From assembly GCF_016482825.1 (NCBI RefSeq), contig NZ_JAEMNV010000005.1, positions 32,921 through 96,920 of the forward strand: a stretch of 64,000 nt of DNA. The letters are read 5' to 3'. The notes under the pieces are model-generated. The model did no database searches. It had not been told where the DNA came from and worked only from the letters and a program-made list of their open reading frames with translations. Position numbers and translations under genes: made by a program. Source of the DNA: Antrihabitans stalagmiti (GTDB lineage: Bacteria > Actinomycetota > Actinomycetes > Mycobacteriales > Mycobacteriaceae). The stretch's first letter is position 1. Every line of letters starts with the position of its first letter. This document shows, in pieces, positions 9,931-19,288 of the stretch.

Positions 9931-11442
9931 ATGCACCAGCAGACCGCCGTCGTCGTCCTCGCCGCTGGCGCAGGCACGCGGATGCGGTCGAAGACTCCCA
10001 AAGTGCTGCATCCTCTTGCAGGTCGCAGCATGTTGGCTCATTCGATCCATGCCGCGCAGGACATAAAACCCGACTATCTCATAACTGTTGTCGGCCACGA
10101 TCGCGAGCAAGTTGTCGCTGCGGTCGGAGCGCTCGCCGACGACATCGGTCGAGAGATCGACATCGCTGTTCAGGAACACCAACTCGGCACCGGTCATGCG
10201 GTGCAGTGCGCTCTCGGCGCGCTACCTGCCGACTTCACCGGCGACATTCTCGTCACCGCAGCCGACGTGCCCCTGCTCGACGGCCACACCCTCGGCGCAC
10301 TCCTCGACGAACACCGCAGCTACTCCGACCGCGCTGCCGTCACCGTGCTGACCTTCGTTCCCGACGACGCAAACGGCTACGGCCGGATCGTCAGGTCGGC
10401 CGACGGCGGCGTCACCGAGATCGTCGAACACGCCGACGCCACACCCGAGCAGTCGGCGATCACGGAGGTCAACTCCGGTGTCTACGCGTTCGACGCCGCC
10501 GCGCTTCGTGCTGCTATCAGCCAGTTGAGCACCGAAAACGCGCAACACGAGCTCTATTTGACCGACGTTCTCAAGATCGCGCGTGACGAAGGCAAGCCCG
10601 TCTACGGTGCGGTGCTTGCCGATCCGGCCAAAGTGACCGGCGTCAACGACCGCGTCCAGCTGTCGGAAGCGACGAGCGCTCTCAATCGCTACATCCTCGA
10701 ACGGCACATGCGTGCGGGCGTCACGATCATCGATCCAGCGAGCACGTGGGTCGACGCGGGTGTCGTCATCGGCCGCGACGTGATCATTCGCCCCGGCGTC
10801 CAGCTGCTCGGACGCACGAACATCGGCGAGGACGCCGTGATCGGTCCCGACAGCACATTGACGGACGTATCGGTCGGTGAAGCCGCAACCGTCGTGCGTA
10901 GTCACGCGGAAAAGTCGACCATCGCGTCACGCGCAACGATCGGACCGTTCAGTTACCTGCGCCCCGGCACGGTCGTCGGAGTCTCGGGCAAGCTCGGCGC
11001 CTTCGTCGAAACGAAGAACGCCGAAATCGGAGCGCATTCCAAGGTGCCGCATCTGACCTACGTCGGCGATGCCACGATCGGCGAGCACAGCAACATCGGC
11101 GCATCGAGCGTCTTCGTCAACTACGACGGTGTGAACAAGCACCACACGACGGTCGGCTCGCACGTTCGCACCGGAAGTGACAACACCTTCGTTGCACCTG
11201 TTTCGATCGGCGACGGTGCCTACACCGGCGCTGGCACAGTGGTCCGGCGCAGCATTCCGCCGGGGGCGCTTGCGGTGTCCGGCACGGCGCAGCGCAATAT
11301 TGAGGGCTGGGTGCAGCGCAAACGACCCGGTACGCCAGCGGCAAGGGCGGCGGTGCAAGCACTGGCCGATCGTGACAAGGCACGCAACGACAGCAGCAGT
11401 TCGGATCAGCACACAGAGCCAAAGGACGGCGACAAGCAGTGA
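9931..11442 (+). CDS. glmU: Bifunctional GlmU: GlcN-1-P acetyltransferase / UDP-GlcNAc pyrophosphorylase
   Basis: This 503-residue bifunctional cytoplasmic enzyme makes UDP-GlcNAc for peptidoglycan and arabinogalactan linker synthesis. The N-terminal pyrophosphorylase domain carries the nucleotide-binding loop [18 protein letters not shown] at about residues 10-27. The C-terminal half is a left-handed beta-helix of hexapeptide repeats, with the acetyl-CoA site region [12 protein letters not shown] and the conserved [15 protein letters not shown] lies a few bases before the ATG at 9931, which rules out the longer open frame that runs through the tRNA gene. The tail is Ser/Asp-rich, as in mycobacterial GlmU. 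It overlaps prs by four bases. Confidence 0.96.
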   Translation: MHQQTAVVVLAAGAGTRMRSKTPKVLHPLAGRSMLAHSIHAAQDIKPDYLITVVGHDREQVVAAVGALADDIGREIDIAVQEHQLGTGHAVQCALGALPADFTGDILVTAADVPLLDGHTLGALLDEHRSYSDRAAVTVLTFVPDDANGYGRIVRSADGGVTEIVEHADATPEQSAITEVNSGVYAFDAAALRAAISQLSTENAQHELYLTDVLKIARDEGKPVYGAVLADPAKVTGVNDRVQLSEATSALNRYILERHMRAGVTIIDPASTWVDAGVVIGRDVIIRPGVQLLGRTNIGEDAVIGPDSTLTDVSVGEAATVVRSHAEKSTIASRATIGPFSYLRPGTVVGVSGKLGAFVETKNAEIGAHSKVPHLTYVGDATIGEHSNIGASSVFVNYDGVNKHHTTVGSHVRTGSDNTFVAPVSIGDGAYTGAGTVVRRSIPPGALAVSGTAQRNIEGWVQRKRPGTPAARAAVQALADRDKARNDSSSSDQHTEPKDGDKQ

Positions 11443-12419
11443 GCGCGTTTTCAGTAGACAACCAAAAGAGCCTGATGCTTTTCTCGGGCCGCGCGCATAC
11501 GGAGCTCGCCGAGCAAGTCGCGAAAGAACTCGACGTCACCGTCACTCCGCAGACTGCACGTGACTTCGCGAACGGCGAGATCTTCGTCCGCTTCGAACAG
11601 TCGGTCCGCGGCTCGGACGCCTTCGTGTTGCAGAGCCACCCCTGGCCGCTGAACACGTGGTTGATGGAACAGCTGATCATGATCGACGCGCTCAAGCGTG
11701 GATCCGCCAAGCGCATCACCGCGGTGCTCCCCTTCTACCCGTACGCGCGTCAGGACAAGAAGCACCGCGGCCGCGAACCGATCTCGGCGCGGCTCGTCGC
11801 AGACCTGCTCAAGACCGCAGGCGCCAACCGCATCATCACGGTCGACCTGCACACCGATCAGATCCAGGGCTTCTTCGACGGTCCCGTCGACCACATGCAC
11901 GCGCACAACCAGCTCGCGGAGTACATCCGCAACGGCTACAACCTCGACAACATCACGGTCGTCTCCCCCGACTCGGGTCGTGTGCGGGTGGCCGAGAAGT
12001 GGGCCGACTCCCTCGGCGGCGCACCGCTGGCGTTCATCCACAAGACACGTGATCCGCTGGTGCCGAACCAGGTCAAGTCGAACCGTGTCGTCGGTGGCGT
12101 CGAAGGCCGCACCTGCATCCTGATCGACGACATGATCGACACCGGTGGCACGATCGCCGGCGCGGTCCGGGTGCTGAAGGAAGCAGGTGCAGGCGACGTC
12201 GTCATCGCAGCGACCCATGGCGTCCTGTCGAGTCCCGCGGCCGAGCGTCTCGCCTCCTGCGGTGCAAAGGAAGTGATCGTCACCAACACGCTGCCGATCA
12301 CCGAGGACAAGAAGTTCCCGCAGTTGACGGTGCTGTCCATCGCGCCACTGCTGGCCCGCACCATTCGTGAGGTATTCGAGAACGGCTCTGTCACAAGCTT
12401 GTTCAACGGCAACGCGTAA
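11439..12419 (+). CDS. prs: Ribose-phosphate pyrophosphokinase
   Basis: This 326-residue PRPP synthetase transfers pyrophosphate from ATP to ribose 5-phosphate, supplying nucleotides, His, Trp and, in mycolata, decaprenyl-phosphoryl-arabinose for the wall. Visible motifs are the flexible catalytic loop with [15 protein letters not shown], the metal site [12 protein letters not shown], and the PRPP-binding loop [14 protein letters not shown]. The GTG start overlaps the glmU TGA (GTGA), so the pair is translationally coupled, as in other mycolata. A dispersed palindrome follows 15 bases after the stop. Confidence 0.96.
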   Translation: MSAFSVDNQKSLMLFSGRAHTELAEQVAKELDVTVTPQTARDFANGEIFVRFEQSVRGSDAFVLQSHPWPLNTWLMEQLIMIDALKRGSAKRITAVLPFYPYARQDKKHRGREPISARLVADLLKTAGANRIITVDLHTDQIQGFFDGPVDHMHAHNQLAEYIRNGYNLDNITVVSPDSGRVRVAEKWADSLGGAPLAFIHKTRDPLVPNQVKSNRVVGGVEGRTCILIDDMIDTGGTIAGAVRVLKEAGAGDVVIAATHGVLSSPAAERLASCGAKEVIVTNTLPITEDKKFPQLTVLSIAPLLARTIREVFENGSVTSLFNGNA

Positions 12420-12434
12420 GAGGCGGCTACGCCG

Positions 12435-12479
12435 CTCGTGAGTCCTTTCGGTGGTCCCGACCTCCGAAAGGACTCACGA
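12435..12479. repeat. Dispersed palindrome, copy 2
   Basis: Inverted repeat with left arm CTCGTGAGTCCTTTCGG and right arm CCGAAAGGACTCACGA around a short centre. The outer flanks GGCGGCTACGCCG and GAGCTACGCTGCC extend the symmetry imperfectly. It lies 15 bases after the prs stop and 17 bases before the next start codon on the same strand. Same family as the copies at 2155, 23742, 41297 and 52135. Confidence 0.9.
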
Positions 12480-12496
12480 CGAGCTACGCTGCCTAG

Positions 12497-13123
12497 GTGT
12501 TCACGGGCATACCCATCGAAGCGCTCGACTTCTACGAGGACCTGGCTGCGGACAACAGCAAGACCTTCTGGACGGCGCACAAGGAGATCTACGACACCGC
12601 GATTCGCGCCCCCATCACGGCGCTCGTAACGGAACTCGAAGCAGAGTTCGGTACCGCCAAGATCTTCCGACCGCATCGCGACGTTCGATTCGCAAAAGAC
12701 AAATCTCCGTACAAGACCGCGCAGGGCGCTGTCGTTCACGTCAACGCGGGCAGCGGCTATTACGTCCAGATCGATGCGGCCGGACTCTACGTCGGCGGCG
12801 GCTTCTATTCCGGCGAGACCGCGCAGATCGCGAGATTCCGTGCAGCGGTGGATGATTCGTCGCGCGGAGCCGAACTGGTAGAGATTCTAGCCGCCCCCGA
12901 AGCGAAGAAGTTCCGCATCGGCGGCGACAAATTGAAGACGGCACCACGGGGGTTCGCATCCGAACACCCGCGAATCGACATACTGCGCCACAAGTCGCTG
13001 ACGGCAGGCAGAGAGTTCGGCGCGCCCGCATGGCTGTCGACGCCGCGCACCGTGAAAGAGGTCCGCGCATCGTGGAATGCGATCCGGCCACTCGTCGACT
13101 GGCTCGGCGACGTCTTCGCTTGA
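12497..13123 (+). CDS. DUF2461 (TIGR02453) family protein
   Basis: This 208-residue cytosolic protein belongs to a widespread family of unknown function. It shows the family landmarks: the N-terminal ALDFYEDLAADNSKTFW, then PHRDVRFAKDKSPYKT near residue 60, and YVQIDAAGLYVGGGFY near residue 95. There is no known reaction. The GTG at 12497 is the only start that fits the family's N-terminus. It follows the palindrome after prs, so it may have its own promoter. The divergently read TetR gene ends five bases downstream. Confidence 0.85.
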   Translation: MFTGIPIEALDFYEDLAADNSKTFWTAHKEIYDTAIRAPITALVTELEAEFGTAKIFRPHRDVRFAKDKSPYKTAQGAVVHVNAGSGYYVQIDAAGLYVGGGFYSGETAQIARFRAAVDDSSRGAELVEILAAPEAKKFRIGGDKLKTAPRGFASEHPRIDILRHKSLTAGREFGAPAWLSTPRTVKEVRASWNAIRPLVDWLGDVFA

Positions 13124-13128
13124 GGAGT

Positions 13129-13728
13129 TCAGGACCGCGGGCGCAGTCCGTCCAGCATCTGGGTCACGACGTCGGACAGCATCTCCTCGGCAAGTTCCGC
13201 CGGGGCAAAGCCGGAGCTGACGAAGGTCGCGAGTCCCTGCATGCTCGCGAACGCTGCGAGGCCGATCCGCTGGATGTCCCCAGCGACGACGTCGCCGTCG
13301 GCCTGACCGCGGGCGATCAACGCGACCGGTGTCAGAAAAGCCGCTTCGGCCGCCGCGGGCAGTTCGGTGCCGGCGTTCGGGCTGTGCTTGCGGGCGAACA
13401 TCAGCTCGAGCAGGGCAGAGTTCTCGATCGCGAACCGTAGGTATCCGCGCGCGATACCTTCGAGTTGTTCGGCAAAGGTGCCTCCGAGGACCGCGGTCGA
13501 GAACAACGTGTCCAACCGCTGAAACCCACTGAGTGCCAGCGCATCCAGCAGCGCTTGCTTGTCGCGAAAGTGACGGCTTGGCGCACCGTGGCTCACGCCG
13601 ATATCGCGCGCGAGTTGACGCAGCGACAGGCCGTCGACACCGGACTCGCGCAACGTCTCCTCGGCGCGAACGAGGAGTTCACCGCGCAAGTCCCCGTGGT
13701 GATAGGAGCGGGGGCGAGTGAAAGTCAT
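13129..13728 (-). CDS. TetR/AcrR regulator divergent from an SDR gene
   Basis: The N-terminus of this 199-residue TetR repressor reads SYHHGDLRGELLVRAEE and the helix-turn-helix SLRQLARDIGVSHGAPSRHF at about residues 30-50. This is the subgroup whose C-terminal domain is TetR_C_33-like. The ATG at 13728 was chosen over a long upstream open frame that is antisense to the SDR gene. The 75-base divergent region holds an inverted repeat (13765-13791) overlapping the SDR promoter, the likely operator. The regulator probably represses the SDR gene and itself. Confidence 0.88.
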   Translation of the reverse strand: MTFTRPRSYHHGDLRGELLVRAEETLRESGVDGLSLRQLARDIGVSHGAPSRHFRDKQALLDALALSGFQRLDTLFSTAVLGGTFAEQLEGIARGYLRFAIENSALLELMFARKHSPNAGTELPAAAEAAFLTPVALIARGQADGDVVAGDIQRIGLAAFASMQGLATFVSSGFAPAELAEEMLSDVVTQMLDGLRPRS

Positions 13729-13764
13729 AGCCACTGCAGAATACCGAACATTCCGCAAAATGTT

Positions 13765-13791
13765 GGCATTGACTACTTTGTTGTCAGTGCC
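13765..13791. promoter_or_regulatory. Putative TetR operator
   Basis: Inverted repeat GGCATTGAC - 9 bases - GTCAGTGCC, matching at eight of nine arm positions. It sits between the divergent TetR and SDR genes and covers the SDR -35 element and spacer. The size and position are those expected for a TetR dimer site. The assignment is an inference. Confidence 0.6.
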
Positions 13792-13797
13792 TACATT
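13769..13797 (+). promoter_or_regulatory. SDR promoter (-35/-10), probably giving a leaderless mRNA
   Basis: TTGACT at 13769-13774 and TACATT at 13792-13797 are separated by exactly 17 bases, a good vegetative promoter. The expected start of transcription falls at about 13804, the A of the SDR start codon, so translation is probably leaderless. No ribosome binding site is present upstream of the ATG. Confidence 0.6.
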
Positions 13798-13803
13798 GGT
13801 GGC

Positions 13804-14721
13804 ATGACAAATTCCAAGTGGACCTCGGCTCAACTCCCATCCTTCGACGGCCGGACCGTCGTCATCACCGGCGCCAACAGCGGTATCGGCCTCGTGACCG
13901 CTCGCGAACTCGCTCGGGTCGGCGCGCGCGTCGTCCTTGCGGTCCGCGACCCGAAGCGCGGCGCCGAGGCAGCCGCCTCCATCACAGCGGGCTCGACCAA
14001 GGGCAGCGTCGAAGTTCGCCAACTCGACCTCGCCGACCTGTCCTCGATTCGGCGTTTCGCCGACGAGTGGACCGGCGACATCGACGTCCTCGTCAACAAC
14101 GCAGGCGTGATGATTCCGCCGCACGGCGAAACCAAGGACGGCTTCGAAACCCAGTTCGGCACAAACCATCTCGGCCACTTCGCACTGACGAACCAGCTGC
14201 TCCCCCATATCACCGACCGCATCGTCACGGTCGCCTCGCAGGCGCACCGACGCGGCACGATCAACCTCGACGACCTCAACTGGAAGACGCGCAGCTACAA
14301 CCGCATGGGCGCCTACGGTCAGTCGAAGCTCGCGAACCTGCTGTTCTCCCTCGAACTACAACGTCGACTCGACGACGCAGGCTCACCGCTGCGCGCGCTC
14401 AATTCGCATCCGGGCTGGTCCGCGACGAACCTGCAGTCCCACGCCGCCAACCCGATCGCAGACTTCGGGATGAAGATCGGGAACATGGTGCTTGCGCAGG
14501 ACGCCGACGCAGGCGCATGGCCGAGCCTCTTCGCCGCGAGCCAGGACATCCCCGGCGGCAGCTACGTCGGACCGAAGGGTCTCTACGAGATGCGCGGCAA
14601 CCCGAAACTGGTCGGCCGCACCAAGGAAGCGGGCGACAAGGAACTGGCCAAGCGCCTGTGGACCGCATCCGAGGACCTCACCGGCGTGAGTTTCCCAGCG
14701 GCGCAGCTCACGAGGCGCTGA
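13804..14721 (+). CDS. Short-chain dehydrogenase/reductase (retinol-dehydrogenase-like)
   Basis: This 305-residue classical SDR has the cofactor motif TGANSGIG at about residues 22-29, the NNAG motif (LVNNAGVM) near residue 100, and the active-site tyrosine and lysine in YGQSK near residue 174. The N-terminal length and the GTNHLGHFALT phrase fit the group annotated as retinol dehydrogenase or WW-domain oxidoreductase-like. The substrate is unknown. It is transcribed divergently from a TetR gene whose putative operator overlaps its promoter, so an inducible detoxification or lipid-modification role is plausible. The start ATG has no Shine-Dalgarno sequence. Confidence 0.88.
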   Translation: MTNSKWTSAQLPSFDGRTVVITGANSGIGLVTARELARVGARVVLAVRDPKRGAEAAASITAGSTKGSVEVRQLDLADLSSIRRFADEWTGDIDVLVNNAGVMIPPHGETKDGFETQFGTNHLGHFALTNQLLPHITDRIVTVASQAHRRGTINLDDLNWKTRSYNRMGAYGQSKLANLLFSLELQRRLDDAGSPLRALNSHPGWSATNLQSHAANPIADFGMKIGNMVLAQDADAGAWPSLFAASQDIPGGSYVGPKGLYEMRGNPKLVGRTKEAGDKELAKRLWTASEDLTGVSFPAAQLTRR

Positions 14722-14727
14722 CCTCGC

Positions 14728-15699
14728 CTACCGCCTCCCTGCGCAGATCAGAGCGAAGCGCTCGTCGGCATCGGTCCAGGTTTGTTCGACGTCGAAGCCG
14801 GCGGCGGCAAGCTCGCGACCGATTCCGTCGAGGGTGAACTTCGCGGAGATTTCCGTTCGCAATTGTTCGCCTGTGCCGAATGCGACCGTCAGTCCGAGAT
14901 CTCCGACGTGGACCGTCATGTCGGCCGTCGCTTCGAGACGCATCTCGATCCACTCGTTGTCCGCATCCCAATAGGCGACGTGGGAGAAACGATCGGGCTC
15001 GAAGTTCGCCGACAGTCGATTGTTGAGGACATGCAAGACATTTCGGTTGAACTCCGCGGTCACACCCGCGGCGTCGTCGTAGGCCGGAACGAGTATCGCC
15101 GGGTCGATCACCAAACCGACGCCAACGAGCAACTGCTCGCCCGTTTCGAGAACCGCGGCGATGCTTGCCAGAAACTCCGCCCGCTCGGCGGGCACCAAAT
15201 TACCGAGCGTGCCGCCGAGAAACGCGATCATCCGGCGCCCGCCGGTCGGCAGGTTATGCAGGGTGTCGGTGAAGTCGCTGACCACGCCGTGCACCTGTAG
15301 TTCTGGATAGTCGCGACTGAGCGCCTCGATGGCGCTACCCAATGCGGCCGGTGAAACATCCTGCGGCACATACTGTTCGAGGGTGCCGTGCGCGGTCATC
15401 GCATCCAGGAGCAGTCTGGTCTTGTCCGACGATCCCGAACCGAGTTCGACGAGGATCTGCGGTGCACTCACCGCGGCGATCTCGGCTGCGCTGGCTCGCA
15501 GCAGCTCACGCTCGGTGCGAGTCGGGTAGTACTCGGGCAGTTCGGTGATCTGTTCGAACAGTTCGCTACCCCGTGCATCGTAGAACCACTTGGGCGGCAA
15601 CCACTTCGGTGACGCCGTCAGACCGACACGCGCATCGGTTCGCAGCGCCTCTGTCATCTGCTCCTCGGAGAGGTGGATCTCCAGGGTCGGTGCTGTCAT
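14728..15699 (-). CDS. egtD: L-histidine N-alpha-methyltransferase EgtD
   Basis: This 323-residue SAM-dependent enzyme trimethylates histidine to hercynine, the first committed step of ergothioneine synthesis. The SAM-binding motif is VELGSGSSDKTRLLL. WFYDARGSELFEQIT near residue 40 and GGTLGNL near residue 165 are EgtD family landmarks. The ATG at 15699 begins MTAPTLEIHLSEE, typical of EgtD; the open frame upstream is discarded. It is the last gene of a minus-strand egtABCD run, 40 bases after egtC. Confidence 0.95.
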   Translation of the reverse strand: MTAPTLEIHLSEEQMTEALRTDARVGLTASPKWLPPKWFYDARGSELFEQITELPEYYPTRTERELLRASAAEIAAVSAPQILVELGSGSSDKTRLLLDAMTAHGTLEQYVPQDVSPAALGSAIEALSRDYPELQVHGVVSDFTDTLHNLPTGGRRMIAFLGGTLGNLVPAERAEFLASIAAVLETGEQLLVGVGLVIDPAILVPAYDDAAGVTAEFNRNVLHVLNNRLSANFEPDRFSHVAYWDADNEWIEMRLEATADMTVHVGDLGLTVAFGTGEQLRTEISAKFTLDGIGRELAAAGFDVEQTWTDADERFALICAGRR

Positions 15700-15739
15700 C
15701 GAGCAACTCCTCGGTATCGGTCGTCTGCACAAGACGAGG

Positions 15740-16513
15740 TCATAGGGATTCGATCGCAACGTGCCCAGGACGGACCGTGACGACCGAGCGGTCGTCGATC
15801 GGCTGCCATCGGGGATCGTCGTCGTACGGTTCGGAACTCACAACTGCACTCGTGTCGTCGACGAGGACCGACAGTGAGTGGTAACAGGTTGTCGCCCATA
15901 GCTGTTCGCCGTCACCGAGCAGCAGATTCACCCGCGCCTCACTTCGCTCGGCGACGACGCGGCGGACCACTTCGGTCAAGGCCTCCGACGGGTCGGCGCC
16001 GCGCTCGAGCAACGCCCGGACCAACAACCACAGCGCGGCCGAATCGGTGGAGGCTTCGAGTTCGAACGGGTCGACGCCACCGACCTCCTTCGACACGGCT
16101 GCGCATACCGCTCGCCAGTCGGGCACTACACCGTTGTGGCTGAAGGCCAAGCGACCCGAGGTGAAGGGCGCACACGCAGTACGTTCGACCGGCATGCCGA
16201 CCGTTGCCGACCGCACCGCGCCGAGCACGGCAGTCGCCTCGATCTGCGACAGCACGTCGTCGACGGCAGGATCGGTCCAGATCGGCGCGGCGTTGCGGTA
16301 GCGAGTCGGCTCAACATCCTGGGCATCGAGGGCATCCGTGTCGCCCGGAGCCTGCGCAGGCCACCACGCGACGCCGAACCCATCCGCATTGATCGTCCCG
16401 CCACCACGCATCTCGCGTGGGGCCCACGACTGCACGCGGAGCGAGTGCGGACCGCGGGTGATCGGTTCGCTCACCGGCACAGCCGGACCGAGATAGCCGA
16501 GATGACGGCACAT
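15740..16513 (-). CDS. egtC: Gamma-glutamyl-hercynylcysteine sulfoxide hydrolase EgtC
   Basis: This 257-residue Ntn-type class II amidotransferase fold protein removes the gamma-glutamyl group from the EgtB product. The nucleophile is the second residue, Cys (MCRHLGYLGP), exposed after Met removal. The RVQSWAPREM segment and the SHNGVVPDW motif are family features. It sits 9 bases after egtB and 40 bases before egtD in the same direction, as expected for one operon. Confidence 0.95.
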   Translation of the reverse strand: MCRHLGYLGPAVPVSEPITRGPHSLRVQSWAPREMRGGGTINADGFGVAWWPAQAPGDTDALDAQDVEPTRYRNAAPIWTDPAVDDVLSQIEATAVLGAVRSATVGMPVERTACAPFTSGRLAFSHNGVVPDWRAVCAAVSKEVGGVDPFELEASTDSAALWLLVRALLERGADPSEALTEVVRRVVAERSEARVNLLLGDGEQLWATTCYHSLSVLVDDTSAVVSSEPYDDDPRWQPIDDRSVVTVRPGHVAIESL

Positions 16514-16522
16514 GTCCGCTCG

Positions 16523-17848
16523 CTACCGCCCGCCGCGGGTCGTATCGAGAACATCACGCGCACAACGGAACCCGGCAAAGATCTGCCTGCGGATCGGGTG
16601 GTCCCAGTTGCGGAACGTCCCGCGGCAGGCGACCGAATCGGTTCCGAACGAGCCGCCGCGCAACACCCGATAATCGCCGCCGAAGAAGACCTGCGAGTAC
16701 TCGGCATAGGGAAACATTTCGAAGCCCGGGTACGGCTCGAAGCTCGACGACGTCCACTCCCACACGTCACCGATGAGCTGGTGCACACCAGCCGGTGACG
16801 CACCCGCCGGGTACGCACCGACATCGGCAGGTTCGAGATGACGCTGACCGAGGTTGGCAGAAGAGTCGGTCGGATCGGCATCACCCCACGGGAATCGACG
16901 TGACCTTTCGGTGTCCGGATCGAACCGGGCAGCCTTCTCCCATTCGGCTTCGGTCGGCAGTCGTTTGCCTGCCCACGTCGCGTACGCCTCCGCTTCGAAG
17001 TAGCAGACGTGCATGACGGGTTGGTCGGGACGAAGGGGGGTCATCGTGCCGAACCTGCGACGCCACCACCGCCCGCCTGCATCTCGTTCCCAGAATTCGG
17101 GCGCGACCAACTGCGCCTCCATTCGATGCGCCCAACCGCGGTCGGACCACAGTTCGGGCCGGTCGTAGCCATCGTCGGCGATGAAGGCCAGGTATTGCTC
17201 GTTGGTCACCGGTGCGACATCGATGGCGAATGCAGGAACGTGGCGTCGATGGGCAGGCCGCTCGTTGTCGAGCGCCCACGGTTCCGTCGAAGTGCCCATC
17301 GTGAACTCCCCTGCGGCGATGACAACCTCGCCGCCGACTACGCGTCGACTCGGGGCGGGCGGTGCGGCGGCGGCCAAAACCGCGTGGCCACTGCGTAATT
17401 GGTGCGTCGCCAACATCGTCTCGGCATGCTGTTGCTCGTGCTGGGCGATCATTGCGAACGCGAAGCCGTCGTGTTCGAGCCGATTTCCGCGCAGTGGTGA
17501 CGTGTCGAGAATGTCCCAGACCTTGTCGCGAACCTGCCCGACGTAGGTCCGAGCTTCGACGGGACCGAGCAGCGGCAGCTGCGGCCGATTCGAGCGGGCG
17601 TGTTTGAAGGCGTCGTACAGCTCGTCGATGTCGCTCCGGACCGGCTCCCGACCCCCGACGTCACGCACCAACCACAGTTCCTCCTGGTTCCCGATGTGCG
17701 CGAGATCCCAGATCAACGGACTCATCAGCCGAGAATGCTGAGCAACCAGTTCGTCTTCGTCCAGACAATCCGTCAGCGCAGCCGATCGAGCCCTGCTCCT
17801 CGTCAGCGCGGCCGCAAGTTCGGTCCGCAGTGCTTCTGTCTCACTCAT
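16523..17848 (-). CDS. egtB: Hercynine oxygenase EgtB
   Basis: This 441-residue non-haem iron enzyme couples hercynine with gamma-glutamylcysteine using O2. The N-terminal DinB-like domain supplies the iron ligands: H51 in DLAHIGNQEELW, then H137 and H141 in QHEQQHAE. The C-terminal half is a formylglycine-generating-enzyme (sulfatase-modifying) domain with VTNEQYLAFIADDGY, the LPTEAEWEKAA motif and the closing GGSFGTDSVACRGTFRN. The ATG at 17848 overlaps the egtA stop by four bases, which signals coupling. A longer open frame upstream is antisense-type sequence over egtA and is rejected. Confidence 0.96.
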   Translation of the reverse strand: MSETEALRTELAAALTRSRARSAALTDCLDEDELVAQHSRLMSPLIWDLAHIGNQEELWLVRDVGGREPVRSDIDELYDAFKHARSNRPQLPLLGPVEARTYVGQVRDKVWDILDTSPLRGNRLEHDGFAFAMIAQHEQQHAETMLATHQLRSGHAVLAAAAPPAPSRRVVGGEVVIAAGEFTMGTSTEPWALDNERPAHRRHVPAFAIDVAPVTNEQYLAFIADDGYDRPELWSDRGWAHRMEAQLVAPEFWERDAGGRWWRRRFGTMTPLRPDQPVMHVCYFEAEAYATWAGKRLPTEAEWEKAARFDPDTERSRRFPWGDADPTDSSANLGQRHLEPADVGAYPAGASPAGVHQLIGDVWEWTSSSFEPYPGFEMFPYAEYSQVFFGGDYRVLRGGSFGTDSVACRGTFRNWDHPIRRQIFAGFRCARDVLDTTRGGR

Positions 17849-19125
17849 CGACCTGCGTCCTCTCCTCGTTCGTCCGCTCCCGGTGCAACCCCGTTGCGAC
17901 AGCGCTTTGCCGCAGCACGCAACGCCGTGCGCGCATCGGGCCACTCCGTGTGCTCGGCGGCCAACTCGAACAGGGATACCGCCGTCGCACGAAGCTCTGC
18001 GTCTGCCAGCCCGAACTCTGCAGCGTCCCACCATCTGTGCGCGGTACCCGCTGCCAGCGCCGTCGCCGATGCGACCGATTCCGGTGTGGACAGCAGCGCA
18101 TCGAGCACCTGGATCGGAACCGCCCACAGGTGCCCGGGCTGGGCATCGATGTAGCGAACCTCCAGATGACCGGACGCCCGCACGGGTGGAAACAGCGTGG
18201 TCAGGTGATAGGAGAGATCGCACCGGGTCGGACGCCTGTCGATGAGGTCGTCGAGCGATCCTGCAATCCAGTCTGCGAACGTCGCGTCGGGCGGTGCCGC
18301 CCAGTTCGCGCCCTGCTCGCCGACCACGCAGAGCAACGGAACGTCGAGCGCCCACTGCGCGTATCGGGCGATCGGATCGGTCGAATCACCGAGCGGCGGC
18401 GAGGTTCGGGATCGATCCAACTGCAGCCACGTCCGCATGCGCTGCGACGCCCACCGGCCTGCCGGCGCGCCTGCCAAGGTCGGGGAACATGCAAAGGCAG
18501 CGAGCAACGCCGGGCCGATGGCATCGAGTGCGTTCCACCGTGCAGCGACGTCGGCAGCATCGCGGCCTGCATCGACGCTGACCTGAGTGGCTGCGGTGTT
18601 GCACATCATCAGGGTTCCGAACGGGCCGATGCTCGCGAACCGATCCTCCATCGCGGTGTAGCGGGAGGCTCGCAGCAACCGCTCGGGCGGCCGATCTGCG
18701 TCCGTCGGACGCGCGAGGGCTGCAATGGACTCGGTGGCGAGGAGTGTGCGCAAATATTCTTCGTCTTCTTGCAACGACCGGCACAGTTGCTCGGCGGAAG
18801 AAAACGGTGCGCTCGAGATTTCGATCTGGCCGCCGGGTTCGATCGTGATGTAGCTGCCACGAGGAAGTGGGTCGGCGGGCGAGGAGGGATCGAGCGATTT
18901 CGGTGTGTGCGGTCCCAGTGCCGCCGCGATCGTGGCAAGGCTGGGTCGGGTGGAGAGTGTCGGCGAATTCGGACAGTCACCGTTACTAGAGGCTTGCCGG
19001 ACGGTGAGCCATTCGAGTTCGGCACCGATGAGTGCGGGTGGACCGAGTTTGAAGCACACACCCCCGACGAACGCTTCGGCAGCAGCCCGCGTCGTGAGCA
19101 GAGAGTTGTCCAGTGCCATCGCCAT
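17845..19125 (-). CDS. egtA: Glutamate-cysteine ligase EgtA
   Basis: This 426-residue GCS2-like ligase makes the gamma-glutamylcysteine used by EgtB. Family features include IGAELEWLTV near the N-terminus, ITIEPGGQIEISS near residue 95 and the MCNTAATQVSVDAG stretch. The start at 19125 was chosen because GGAGG lies six bases upstream; a frame opening 19 codons earlier lacks this. It heads the egtABCD operon and is divergent from a class V aminotransferase gene, with a 163-base promoter region between them. Confidence 0.95.
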   Translation of the reverse strand: MAMALDNSLLTTRAAAEAFVGGVCFKLGPPALIGAELEWLTVRQASSNGDCPNSPTLSTRPSLATIAAALGPHTPKSLDPSSPADPLPRGSYITIEPGGQIEISSAPFSSAEQLCRSLQEDEEYLRTLLATESIAALARPTDADRPPERLLRASRYTAMEDRFASIGPFGTLMMCNTAATQVSVDAGRDAADVAARWNALDAIGPALLAAFACSPTLAGAPAGRWASQRMRTWLQLDRSRTSPPLGDSTDPIARYAQWALDVPLLCVVGEQGANWAAPPDATFADWIAGSLDDLIDRRPTRCDLSYHLTTLFPPVRASGHLEVRYIDAQPGHLWAVPIQVLDALLSTPESVASATALAAGTAHRWWDAAEFGLADAELRATAVSLFELAAEHTEWPDARTALRAAAKRCRNGVAPGADERGEDAGR

Positions 19126-19288
19126 GATGACCTCCGATCCTTGGCGGGTGGGTCCGGTACAGGCGATCGTAGAGACTGCCACCGACAGTAAATGGATATC
19201 AGCGTGACGGCGAGCATGACGTTCATGAACTCGTCATAACATCCGTGCACAGCGAACGCTGTATCCAGCTGTAGGTACTGTCGCGATC

